A stretch of 33,155 nt of DNA. Source: Planctomycetota bacterium. GTDB lineage: Bacteria; Planctomycetota; Phycisphaerae; Sedimentisphaerales; Anaerohalosphaeraceae. This document shows positions 22,384 to 31,056 of the stretch, in pieces. The notes beneath the pieces were generated by a model that had not been told where the DNA came from, made no database searches, and saw nothing but the letters and a program-made list of their open reading frames with translations. Within the stretch, counting starts at the first letter, position 1. Each line of letters begins with the position of its first letter. The position numbers were made by a program, and so were the translations under genes. The stretch spans positions 1-33,155 of the forward strand of contig JAGGWF010000035.1 in NCBI GenBank assembly GCA_021157685.1, read 5' to 3'.

Positions 22384-25230
22384 TTACACATCAAATTGAA
22401 GTTCAATCGTCAAAATCTTTTTAGGAAGCAAGCTGATATTTTTGAGTGCATTTTTGACAAACGGCAAATCCTCTTGCCTTTCTTCGTTCAGATTACATAT
22501 CCAGGCTGCGACAATTGAACTTTCGCCAAATAACACATCTGTATCCTGGGCACTGTCTGTTGGGTTGTAGAGGCGAACAATAAAGTTATCTGAATCAACC
22601 GCCTTCTTTATTGCCGAGAAACGCACCTGGGTATTTGAGATTTCGAAGAACGATGACTTCTCTCCGGACAATTTGTTACTAGGGGTTTTATTGCCAGTCA
22701 CCTGCACCGCTAAACAAGGAGCGTTAAACTTATCCGCCTCCAGGGGAATATTAGCCGCACTCCAAGTGCCTGTATGGGGAATGATAGAAAAACGATACTT
22801 ATGTAATCCCAGAGATTGCCCCCCCTTTTGCGATGGAAAATGCGAACCCGCCCTGCCGCCGGTACAAATCCAATTCTCAACACATCTGAGCAATGACAAT
22901 GCCACGGTACGCTTATCATCTTCAAACGCTTCATATTCGGTAAACGAATCATTAACAAAAGCCAGGCCAACTTGAGAATCATTTATGTCAATAAATGCGT
23001 TTTGAGGCTGCGTCGCCATGTCAGGCCAAACACTATGGTCCGTTGGGCCTTGCGGATGAATGCTTCTGCAATCAACATTAAAATGACCTCCAGAATAAAC
23101 ATTCTCAGCGGCGGTAATTCCTGTCGGGAATATCGCTTTAAGATAGTGGTCCTGATGTCCATTTTGAACCTCTACAGCAACATCAAGTTTCCTTTGGCAC
23201 CTCTTAAGGGTCAGAGAGGTCCGAATAACCATCGGTGCTGTTTTGTTTGATCTCTCATCGGTGTGTCGATCACCTTCGATCGGCAACGGGAAGTCAATCT
23301 CACTAACCAATGTCGCCTGTAGAGGCCCTGCGTTTTCACTCCAAATAACCGCCTGAGAACCCAGCGTATTGATACACCTATCACACATTGGCCTTTGGTT
23401 AATCCAGTAGTTTCCATGCTCACCTCGGTCCTCATAGAAATTCAGGTCATCATATGTCCTGCCGGTTTCCTTATCCAATATCGAATAGGTGCCGTTCGGA
23501 TTCATCCGAACTTTAAGGAATTCATTTTCCAAACAATTGTGCCCGCTAAGAACACTCGAAGTGAGCGATTGAGAATCCGACCATTGGTCAGCCGTTTCTC
23601 GGTAATCTTCAATATCCTTCACTTGGAAAATCTTATAGCCCCCGGCGGGGATCACCCCTGTATCAAAGAAGAGTCTGTGCCTTTCTGTCTGATAGGGGAA
23701 AACCCGTGTATGGATCTCGGCAACACAGTAATTAACATCTTCTCTGCCCACCCACTGAGTCCCCATCGGTTTGCACTGGCCATCCAAAATAATCAGGCCT
23801 TTGGGGAACCCCTCAAAATAGATCCTTTTGGGGTCCCCCGGAATCGTAACCCATGCCTCTATGACTTCACTGCGTTCATAGGGCAAGGGATTGAATACGA
23901 CAATAAAAGTCTGATCTTCCGGATATAGTGAAAGGTCGATATTTTTGATTATATTTTTGACCGATGCATGTGAGACAACATCGGCGAGTTCTATCACCTG
24001 CGCCAACCTGTACTCAACATCTTTTACACTCTTGTCCTGCATCACCCCATTAATAGAATCATGGGGATGTGACTTGAGCATATAATCCCATGCGATGTCA
24101 AGGAATGCGTACTGGGGGTCTTCTTTAAGCATAATCGAATAGGCCGCCAGCGGCTCAGAACGACGAATGAGTCTGTTTTGTGCCTTCTTATTAATCTGCT
24201 TAAGATACAATCTGGTGGTGAGCGCATTCCCTGTCAGCTCCGTCACCGGGCCATCACGCAGTTCACCTTTGACAACCTGCAGATCCTTCTTATTAATTTT
24301 TTCTTTGAACACCTTAAGGTAATCATGAATCGTTTCATGCCGCCAGAGCCGTCCCTCTAAATCGGTTTCATTCAACTTGGCAATCATGGCCTGCATTGAC
24401 TCTTGCGCAGCAGTGTAATCACAACCATTCATCATCAGTCTGTCAGATTCCAGGACACTCTCATCCATCGTCGACCAGACATCCTCAATCATGTCCTGAG
24501 ACAAAAATTCAACCACTGGCCGCGGTTGTTTCTCAAGAAAAAAGTGGTCCTGCTCAATCTCTTCAGGAGCTGTAAAATGATATAATGTCCCGATCGAAGA
24601 AGTGTATTCCCAATCGTCCGATTCATATTCAATTCCGTATAACATCGGCAAATGAATTTTAAAGTAAAAATTCTGCCTGCCCCAACCACCAAATCGGGTT
24701 GTCACGACCTCAGATCCATCAGGGGATTGCCAGACAAATTCGGACTTCGGGGCCCTTTCCTTATTGACCCTCTTTCCAACCATCACGGTGTCTATACCAA
24801 AACCTTTGTAAATTTGAGGCAACTGGCCTGTTTGCCCCCACCCAAAAGGTGTATAACCAACATCAAAAACCTTCCCCAGTTTCTCTGATTCACGGACACC
24901 TTTCAGGAGATTCCTAACCAGACACTCGCCATCAATCGGATATTCGTCAGGCAAGGTATACCAAGGACCAATTTGCAATTTCCCTTCCTTGATCAAACCA
25001 CAAACTGTCTTTTTCATGTGTGGCTTAATTTCAAGATAGTCAAGGATCGGTACCACCTGACCATCTAATAAAAAGCCCGGATAGGTTCCATCGCTCAGCA
25101 ACTTCACCAACTCATCCATAAACTCAATGAGATACCATCTGGTTTGCCAAATTGGATAACGCCATTCTCGATCCCAATGCGTGTGAGAAACGATGTGGCC
25201 AATTTTTTTGGAAGACTCTTTTGAATGCAT
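22384..25230 (-). CDS. GH38 alpha-mannosidase-like protein lacking the usual nucleophile
   Basis: A 948-residue cytoplasmic protein (no signal) with the GH38 layout: N-terminal catalytic domain with VSHTHWDREW (H16, H18, D20; zinc site), middle helical domain with SHPHDSINGVMQD (H388-D391, the later zinc His), and a long beta-sandwich C-terminal region ending LPKKILTIELQ. GH38 enzymes release alpha-mannose. In characterised members a zinc-binding Asp just before an FG or PFG is the nucleophile (D-P-F-G-H or P-D-x-F-G). Here the segment reads YTPFGWGQTGQLPQI (126-140), with T127 at that place and the nearest Asp at D123. The protein is otherwise well preserved, so it may use altered chemistry or act on another linkage. 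It heads the minus-strand unit, behind a promoter with an operator in its spacer. Confidence 0.85.
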   Translation of the reverse strand: MHSKESSKKIGHIVSHTHWDREWRYPIWQTRWYLIEFMDELVKLLSDGTYPGFLLDGQVVPILDYLEIKPHMKKTVCGLIKEGKLQIGPWYTLPDEYPIDGECLVRNLLKGVRESEKLGKVFDVGYTPFGWGQTGQLPQIYKGFGIDTVMVGKRVNKERAPKSEFVWQSPDGSEVVTTRFGGWGRQNFYFKIHLPMLYGIEYESDDWEYTSSIGTLYHFTAPEEIEQDHFFLEKQPRPVVEFLSQDMIEDVWSTMDESVLESDRLMMNGCDYTAAQESMQAMIAKLNETDLEGRLWRHETIHDYLKVFKEKINKKDLQVVKGELRDGPVTELTGNALTTRLYLKQINKKAQNRLIRRSEPLAAYSIMLKEDPQYAFLDIAWDYMLKSHPHDSINGVMQDKSVKDVEYRLAQVIELADVVSHASVKNIIKNIDLSLYPEDQTFIVVFNPLPYERSEVIEAWVTIPGDPKRIYFEGFPKGLIILDGQCKPMGTQWVGREDVNYCVAEIHTRVFPYQTERHRLFFDTGVIPAGGYKIFQVKDIEDYRETADQWSDSQSLTSSVLSGHNCLENEFLKVRMNPNGTYSILDKETGRTYDDLNFYEDRGEHGNYWINQRPMCDRCINTLGSQAVIWSENAGPLQATLVSEIDFPLPIEGDRHTDERSNKTAPMVIRTSLTLKRCQRKLDVAVEVQNGHQDHYLKAIFPTGITAAENVYSGGHFNVDCRSIHPQGPTDHSVWPDMATQPQNAFIDINDSQVGLAFVNDSFTEYEAFEDDKRTVALSLLRCVENWICTGGRAGSHFPSQKGGQSLGLHKYRFSIIPHTGTWSAANIPLEADKFNAPCLAVQVTGNKTPSNKLSGEKSSFFEISNTQVRFSAIKKAVDSDNFIVRLYNPTDSAQDTDVLFGESSIVAAWICNLNEERQEDLPFVKNALKNISLLPKKILTIELQFDV

Positions 25231-25256
25231 AATAATCCCAATGACCCCATAAAATT

Positions 25257-25285
25257 ATATTATTGACGCCTGCGTCAAAAGTCAA
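25257..25285 (-). promoter_or_regulatory. Promoter of the GH38-like gene
   Basis: On the minus strand TTGACT (25285-25280) and TAATAT (25262-25257) are spaced by exactly 17 bp. Transcription would begin near 25250, about 20 bases before the start codon at 25230. The spacer is filled by a palindromic operator. Confidence 0.6.
25263..25278. promoter_or_regulatory. Perfect 16-bp palindrome, probable operator
   Basis: TTGACGCCTGCGTCAA is a perfect 7+2+7 inverted repeat lying wholly between the -35 and -10 of the GH38-like gene promoter. Bound repressor would block RNA polymerase. The regulator encoded on the other side of the gap (25728-26867) is the obvious candidate to bind it. Confidence 0.6.
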
Positions 25286-25390
25286 AAAATGCCAAAAACA
25301 GTGGCGTTTTTTGCCCATTATCACCGTTTTTTGTCGGCGATTCAGACTTTTGGCGAGCGCATCATTATTGTCCGAGACAAAGAAAAAATA

Positions 25391-25409
25391 GGCGCCAACC
25401 GTTGGCACC
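25391..25409. promoter_or_regulatory. 19-bp near-palindrome, candidate second operator
   Basis: GGCGCCAACCGTTGGCACC pairs at eight of nine positions around a central C. The half-site TTGGCGCC is of the kind bound by LacI-type proteins, but it differs from the operator at 25263-25278. Confidence 0.4.
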
Positions 25410-25660
25410 CTCTTCATATCGCAACTCAACAAAGAACCAGAAAAGATGACTTGTCTTATTTTACGATTTTGTAAATACCATTGTCAAGTCGTTTTTGTCA
25501 ATTTGGCGAGTTTTCTCATTAGCCTGGATAAATTGCAACAATTTTAAACCTACAATCCCCTGTTCAGGAGGACGAAAAACCTTGACAAAACCAAGTTATT
25601 TAGCCCGAAATCACTATATACACTTTTTTTGAACAGAGATGATTTGTTTTCTTATTTAGC

Positions 25661-25689
25661 TTGACTCCCATATTCCATTTTGTTAAACT
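25661..25689 (+). promoter_or_regulatory. Promoter of the regulator gene
   Basis: TTGACT (25661-25666), a 17-bp spacer and TAAACT (25684-25689) form a reasonable sigma70-type promoter. The start point would be near 25696, leaving a leader of about 30 bases. Confidence 0.5.
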
Positions 25690-25727
25690 TGAAATTTGTA
25701 ATATCAAATTAGACCATGGAGTACTCA

Positions 25728-26867
25728 GTGCGAGCAATTACAACGCCAAGAAAGACCAAACACAAGGCAATATATGATGATATATTTCATAAAATCAGTT
25801 CCGGTGTCTATAAACCCGGTGACAAAATCCCAACAGAAATCGAACTGGTAGATTCTTTCAATACCTCCAGGCCCACTGTTTCCAGGGCCTTGCGTGATCT
25901 GGAAAGCATTGGACTTATCTATCGAATACAGGGTTCCGGTTCTTTTATTTCTAAGAAACCAGCGTTAGAAAACCTCACATTGGGCCTACTTACAGCAAGA
26001 GATGCGATTAATCCGGTCTGTCCCCAAGGGCCCACGATTTTCAGCCAGATAATCCCCCAAATATCAAGATTTGCAAGTCAAAGCAATATGGCCCTTATCT
26101 TAGGAAATTCCCCCCCCTTGAACCAAAAGACACTGAGCACAGAAACAACAAAGATATGTGATGATTTTATAAAAAGGGGTGTCAAAGGTATATTTTTCCT
26201 CCCTTTTGAAACAACTGAAGAACCCCTTTCGCTCAACGAAATGATCACGGAAAAACTTGCCGCGGCTAATATACAAATCATACTTCTGGACAGAGACATC
26301 TATGATGTAACTTCCAAAAGAAGTAGATTTGACATAGTAGGACTAGACAATACCAGAGCTTCTTACACACTCACCCAACACCTTATTGAACATGGGTGCA
26401 AGAATATATGTATCTTGTCAGATGAATCCCACAACAGTGTCATCAATGACAGAATACAAGGTTACCAGAAAGCAATGTCTGACAATAACCTGCCCAGCAC
26501 TCCTACAAAACTGGTTAGATTCAGCGAGGGAAAGATTGACGAGGCAAGGTCTAAACTTTTACCTCTGAATTTTGATGGCATTGTTTGTGTCAATGATGCC
26601 ATTGCCGCAAAAGTGATGAATCTCTACACAGGGACAGGCGCTGAAATCCCACAGAAAATCAAAATCGTAGGCTTTGATGACCTTCCACTGGCAGCACATC
26701 TCAATCCGCCTTTAACGACGATTCACCAGCCCGTTAATGCCCTGGCGGAAGAAGCTGTTAGAGCAATGTTGAATCGCATTGAAAACCCGACAGACCCTGC
26801 CAAGGACATTAGAATACACGGGGAGATGGTTATCAGGCAGTCCTGTGGGTGCGGGGCATTACAGTAG
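25728..26867 (+). CDS. GntR-type HTH / LacI-type sensor transcriptional regulator
   Basis: A hybrid regulator like AraR: an N-terminal GntR winged-helix domain (about 10-75) with YKPGDKIPTEIELVDSFNTSRPTVSRALRDL and GLIYRIQGSGSFIS, then a periplasmic-binding-protein-like sugar sensor (about 85-375) with IILLDRDI, VGLDNTRA, DGIVCVNDAIAAKV and VGFDDLPLAAHLNPPLTTI, ending VIRQSCGCGAL. An ATG at 25716 is in frame, but it has no ribosome site. A GTG at 25728 has GGAG six bases ahead and is preferred, giving 379 residues. It probably senses a mono- or disaccharide and represses the flanking units. A C8 tract at 26110-26117 lies in the sensor domain. The GH2 gene follows 15 bp later, so both are likely co-transcribed and autoregulated. 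Confidence 0.9.
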   Translation: MRAITTPRKTKHKAIYDDIFHKISSGVYKPGDKIPTEIELVDSFNTSRPTVSRALRDLESIGLIYRIQGSGSFISKKPALENLTLGLLTARDAINPVCPQGPTIFSQIIPQISRFASQSNMALILGNSPPLNQKTLSTETTKICDDFIKRGVKGIFFLPFETTEEPLSLNEMITEKLAAANIQIILLDRDIYDVTSKRSRFDIVGLDNTRASYTLTQHLIEHGCKNICILSDESHNSVINDRIQGYQKAMSDNNLPSTPTKLVRFSEGKIDEARSKLLPLNFDGIVCVNDAIAAKVMNLYTGTGAEIPQKIKIVGFDDLPLAAHLNPPLTTIHQPVNALAEEAVRAMLNRIENPTDPAKDIRIHGEMVIRQSCGCGALQ

Positions 26868-26882
26868 AAAAAGGACTCTATC

Positions 26883-28880
26883 TTGGCAATCATTAATCTT
26901 GAACAATTAAAATGGACCTTGAGTGGCTGGCGTCCATTCGCCTGGAAACTTTCTTTTTCAATGGAAACCGGTTGTCATATTATTCCGGATCTTGGACCGA
27001 TCAATATTAAATTGCCGTCTTCTGTCCAGGCGGCATTGTTACATGAAGGCATCATTCCGGATTGGAATGTTGGTTTGAATTCTCGGGAATGTGAATGGGT
27101 GGAGCACCGCCATTGGGAGTTTTCCGCTGTACTCGATGCCGGGCTAATCAGCAAAAGCGAACATGTCTGTATGAAAGCTCAAGGCCTTGATTATTCCGGT
27201 TGGATCTATGTCGACAAGGAGCAGGTTTGTAAATTTCACGGCACTTTAATAGAACATTGCTTTGATCTGACCAAGTTTGTCGATGATGGCAAAGAGCATT
27301 GTCTTCGAATTATTTTTGAAGAACCACCCCGGGAGCAGGGACAGATCGGATACACATCACATTCACATTTCATGAAGCCACGATTCAACTACAGTTGGGA
27401 TTGGTGCCCACGTTTTGTTCCTATTGGAATATGGGGAACGCTTAAAATTGAGCATGGCCGCTCATTAAATTTCGAACTCAAGGATATTCGGGCAGAGCTT
27501 GAAGAGGACAACTTGACCGCTCAATTATCTTTGGCGGTTGATATTAGCCGTGATCCCCCTGACGATGAACTGGAATTGGTCGCGGTCCTAACCGATGGCC
27601 AAGAGCAAGTTGGGTGTGTTCGCCAATGTGTCAAGGACGCCGGTGAGTACACATTAGACTTCAATTCTCTTACGGTTGAGCCGTGGTGGCCCAATATGAT
27701 GGGCCCTACAAAACTATATAAATTGGAGGTTTTTGCCCTCAATAACGGCCAGGCGATTCGGTCTCAAAGCCGAAAGATCGGTTTCAAGCGGATCAAATGG
27801 TTTCCGTGTCTGGGTGCTCCAACTAACGCGAAACCGTGGAAATGTGAAGTCAACGGCACAGCGGTTTTCCTGCAGGGTATCAACTGGACACCGCTGAATG
27901 CCAATTATATTGATACGCCCTTTGAGCAATATGAAGAGGTTGTTTCTTTGTATCGCGACATGGGCTGCAATATTTTCCGAGTCTGGGCCGGCGCCATAAT
28001 CGAAAAGGAAGATTTCTATCGGCTTTGCGATGAACAGGGTATTTTAATCTGGCAGGAGTTCCCATTGTCTTCCTCCGGAATAGAAAATTATCCTCCCGAG
28101 GAGGAAACGGTTATTTCGGAGTTGGCAACGATAGCAAAATCTTATGTCAATCGCCTAAAATCGCATGCTTCTTTACTGCTCTGGTCCGGCGGAAATGAGC
28201 TTACAGAAAAAGATGCGGCCATCACTCCGATCCACGAAAACCATCCCTGCATCGTTGCGATGCGAAATGTGGTTGAAGAATTTGACGCCGGCAGGCGGTT
28301 TGTTGAGACATCGCCTTCTGGCCCCTGTTTTCTGGCAACCCCGGCTGATTACGGCAAAGGACTCCACCATGATGTTCACGGCCCCTGGGGCTTTAGTGAA
28401 GTGGGTGAATTTTCTATGAGAAATCTGGATTCCTGGCGTACATATTGGATGGAGGACGACTCCTTATTGCGTTCGGAAGTTGGCATGCCTGGAGCGGCGA
28501 ATCTTGAAACCATCCAAAAATATGATGATGGAATGGCTTGGCCACCGGAAGGTGAATATTGGAACCATACTGCTATGTGGTGGACTCAGTGGAATCAGTA
28601 TAAAACAATTTTGCAGGATGAGAATGAGCAACAAGCCCTATTAGAGTATGTACATCTGACTCAAAAACAGCAGGCGGACGCCTATGAAGTTGCTGCGGTT
28701 TGTTGCAAGAAGAGGTTCCCTGAATGTGGCGGTTTTATTATCTGGATGGGCCACGACAGTTTTCCGTGTCCGGCCAATAATTCTGTAATTGATTATGACC
28801 GAAAACCGAAACCTGCTTACTATGCCTTGAAAAATGTTTTTAGAAATGACGACAAAACTTCCTTAAACAAAATTATATAA
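26883..28880 (+). CDS. GH2 beta-mannosidase
   Basis: A 665-residue cytoplasmic enzyme with no signal. The N-terminal sugar-binding domain has GLDYSGWIYVDKEQV (about 101-115) and FNYSWDWCPRFVPIGIWG (about 168-185), which is close to the GWDWGP pattern of beta-mannosidases. The TIM barrel has LLWSGGNE with acid/base E439 and LLRSEVG with nucleophile E532. Beta-mannosidases release terminal beta-mannose from oligosaccharides. Many are about 800-900 residues; this one ends soon after the barrel, lacking the usual C-terminal beta domains. The start is TTG with AGGA seven bases ahead, as no upstream ATG or GTG fits. It is 15 bp after the regulator and 105 bp before a symporter, which fits intracellular hydrolysis of imported mannosides. 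Confidence 0.88.
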   Translation: MAIINLEQLKWTLSGWRPFAWKLSFSMETGCHIIPDLGPINIKLPSSVQAALLHEGIIPDWNVGLNSRECEWVEHRHWEFSAVLDAGLISKSEHVCMKAQGLDYSGWIYVDKEQVCKFHGTLIEHCFDLTKFVDDGKEHCLRIIFEEPPREQGQIGYTSHSHFMKPRFNYSWDWCPRFVPIGIWGTLKIEHGRSLNFELKDIRAELEEDNLTAQLSLAVDISRDPPDDELELVAVLTDGQEQVGCVRQCVKDAGEYTLDFNSLTVEPWWPNMMGPTKLYKLEVFALNNGQAIRSQSRKIGFKRIKWFPCLGAPTNAKPWKCEVNGTAVFLQGINWTPLNANYIDTPFEQYEEVVSLYRDMGCNIFRVWAGAIIEKEDFYRLCDEQGILIWQEFPLSSSGIENYPPEEETVISELATIAKSYVNRLKSHASLLLWSGGNELTEKDAAITPIHENHPCIVAMRNVVEEFDAGRRFVETSPSGPCFLATPADYGKGLHHDVHGPWGFSEVGEFSMRNLDSWRTYWMEDDSLLRSEVGMPGAANLETIQKYDDGMAWPPEGEYWNHTAMWWTQWNQYKTILQDENEQQALLEYVHLTQKQQADAYEVAAVCCKKRFPECGGFIIWMGHDSFPCPANNSVIDYDRKPKPAYYALKNVFRNDDKTSLNKII

Positions 28881-28894
28881 AATGGACGCTGCTA

Positions 28895-28909
28895 TATTTC
28901 AGTGAAATA
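28895..28909. repeat. Short AT-rich perfect palindrome after GH2 gene
   Basis: TATTTCA and TGAAATA pair around a central G. It is 15 bp past the GH2 stop in the 105-bp gap before the symporter. It is too AT-rich for a firm terminator and may be an operator or chance. Confidence 0.3.
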
Positions 28910-28985
28910 AATATTGCTACAGCTAATAGAAATGTCAAAAGAAAAAAAGTTACCTTGAAATTACTCACTCAAAAATGGAGCTGAC

Positions 28986-30968
28986 ATGCGTTATCTAGGT
29001 GGTTTGGATTACACCGTTATCGTGGTTTATTTTGCTTTCCTGGTTGGCTTGGGCCTTTATCTCCAAAAAAAAGCATCCGCAAGCGTGGAAGATTATTTTC
29101 TGGGTGGACGGCAGTTGCCATGGTGGGCCTTGGGAATATCCGGCATGGCCAGTTTTCTGGATATTACCGGAACGATGATTATTGTATCATTTTTGTATAT
29201 GCTCGGGCCAAGAGGTTTGTTTATTGAGTTTCGGGGGGGGGCGGTTCTTATCCTTTCCGTTATGCTGTTGTGGACGGGAAAATGGCACAGGCGTTCGCAG
29301 TGCATAACAAACGCCGAGTGGATGATTTACAGATTCGGCAACGGTTTTGGTGGAAACTTTGCCAGAATCGTCGGGGCGATCGCAGCCATCATAGGCACTC
29401 TGGGGATGCTGGCCTATCTTGTAAAGGGAGTCGGATTATTCCTTTCAATGTTCCTCCCGTATTCGCCCTTGACATGTTCGCTTGTGCTGATAAGTATTGC
29501 TACGATTTATACAATGATGTCAGGTTTTTATGGCGTCGTTTACACGGACATTTTCCAGTCAGGTATTATACTTATAGCTGTGGTTGTTATATCTGCCATG
29601 GCCATCGTTAAAATACCAAACGCCGAAAGTCTGTCCTCTCTCGCCTTTGAAGTAACGGGGCAAAGTGACTGGACGAGTTCATCCTGTAGCTGGTACACAC
29701 CAATGCCGGAAAGCTATGGGGCCTATCGCCATCTGATGATGTTTGCCATCTTTTATCTTTTGAGAAATATTTTTGGCGGTATGGGTATGGGCGGTGAGCC
29801 GAAATACTTCGGTGCCAAAAATGACAGGGAATGTGGAACACTGACTTTTCTGTGGACATGGCTGATGATGTTTCGCTGGCCAATGATGATCGCATTTGCA
29901 GTCCTGGGCCTTTATCTGGTTAAGGATTTATTTCCCGATCAATCCGTTTTGTCTCAGGCGGTCACACTGATTAAAACCAATCTGGGCCAGATAGATAAAA
30001 GCCGATGGGGCGATACGCTTTCCGGGATCATGCACCATCCAGAAAACTATCCGGAGCAGTTAATCGTAGGCCTCAAAAGTTTATTCGGACAGGATTGGCA
30101 AACTAAACTACACCTTCTGAGTTTTGAGGGCACGGTTAATTCGGAGCGTATTTTACCAGCCGTCATCCTTTTTAATGTCCCCCTGGGGTTCAGAGGTCTG
30201 ATACTGGTTGCGTTAATTGCCGCTTCCATGTCAACCTTTGACTCAACGGTTAATATGACAATAGGTTTCTTCACGCGCGATATATATCAGGGCTACCTTC
30301 GCCGTAAAGCAACGAATAAAGAGCTTATCTATGTCAGTTGGGCCTTTGGCATTGCGTTGGTTTCGGTAGGATTTTTGTTTGGTTATACCGTAAGAAGCAT
30401 CAATGATATCTGGGACTGGTTTATTATGGCCCTTGGCGGTGGATTACTGGTACCGCTCTTCCTAAGATTCTATTGGTGGCGTTTCAATGGCGGTGGTTTT
30501 GCAATAGGCACTGCCGCAGGTATTACCGGCGCTATTCTACAGCGAATATTTTTTCCGGATATGGATTCGAGACTACAGTTTGTTATCATGGTCCTTATTG
30601 GCATGGCCGGTTCGATTATTGGGACATTTATCACCGGTCCAACGGATCGTAAGGTGTTGGAAAACTTCTACAGAACAACGCGTCCCTTTGGCTTCTGGAA
30701 ACCATTGATCGGGATTCTTGACCCTGAGGTTCGTGTCACAATGCTTAAAGAACATCGTAATGATATGCTTGCACTGCCATTTACCTTAGCCTGGCAAATC
30801 GCATTGTTTATGTTACCGATGCAGTTAATCGTCAGGTCTTATCGTGCTGCGGTCGTCACTTCCGTGATATTTATTGTCGGGTTGATAGGGATGTATGTAT
30901 TTTGGTACAGAAATCTGCCCGAAGAAAATTTCCCAGGTGATGTAGAACAGATAAGGGATAGTCAATAA
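28986..30968 (+). CDS. SSS-family sodium:solute symporter (paralogue of the one at 20076-22067)
   Basis: A 660-residue membrane transporter with the same landmarks as its paralogue: EDYFLGGRQLPWWALGISG (about 35-53), LDITGTMIIVSFLYMLGPRG (about 58-77) and AASMSTFDSTVNMTIGFFTRDIY (about 411-433, sodium-site helix). Most residues match the paralogue across the whole length, including the unusually long C-terminal part, so the two arose by duplication. A run of nine G at 29233-29241 falls in EFRGGAVL, at a different place from the homopolymer in the other copy. GGAG lies five bases before the start. Placed after the GH2 gene, it probably imports the mannoside or sugar that the regulator senses. 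Confidence 0.92.
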   Translation: MRYLGGLDYTVIVVYFAFLVGLGLYLQKKASASVEDYFLGGRQLPWWALGISGMASFLDITGTMIIVSFLYMLGPRGLFIEFRGGAVLILSVMLLWTGKWHRRSQCITNAEWMIYRFGNGFGGNFARIVGAIAAIIGTLGMLAYLVKGVGLFLSMFLPYSPLTCSLVLISIATIYTMMSGFYGVVYTDIFQSGIILIAVVVISAMAIVKIPNAESLSSLAFEVTGQSDWTSSSCSWYTPMPESYGAYRHLMMFAIFYLLRNIFGGMGMGGEPKYFGAKNDRECGTLTFLWTWLMMFRWPMMIAFAVLGLYLVKDLFPDQSVLSQAVTLIKTNLGQIDKSRWGDTLSGIMHHPENYPEQLIVGLKSLFGQDWQTKLHLLSFEGTVNSERILPAVILFNVPLGFRGLILVALIAASMSTFDSTVNMTIGFFTRDIYQGYLRRKATNKELIYVSWAFGIALVSVGFLFGYTVRSINDIWDWFIMALGGGLLVPLFLRFYWWRFNGGGFAIGTAAGITGAILQRIFFPDMDSRLQFVIMVLIGMAGSIIGTFITGPTDRKVLENFYRTTRPFGFWKPLIGILDPEVRVTMLKEHRNDMLALPFTLAWQIALFMLPMQLIVRSYRAAVVTSVIFIVGLIGMYVFWYRNLPEENFPGDVEQIRDSQ

Positions 30969-31056
30969 TGCTTTACAGCGGGTACTGATTAATCTTAGTG
31001 CTTGTGGATATACTTCTCTACTGAAAGTCGCGTTTTTAGTTTAAGGATAAGATTTA

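Larger units (their letters stand above)
25231..25727. other. Divergent control region between GH38-like gene and regulator
   Basis: About 500 bp without a gene. It holds a minus-strand promoter with an embedded 16-bp palindrome, a second 19-bp near-palindrome at 25391-25409, a plus-strand promoter for the regulator, and two copies of TTTGGCGAG (25353-25361 and 25504-25512). The rest is AT-rich and unremarkable. Confidence 0.65.

Noticed and set aside
22384-25230. Pseudogene because of the missing nucleophile
   Set aside because: The frame is intact over 948 codons, other active-site motifs are preserved and the promoter looks functional.
25124-25432. 102-residue minus-strand open frame overlapping the control region
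   Set aside because: It overlaps the GH38-like start in another frame and covers the promoter and palindromes; no motif or ribosome site supports it.
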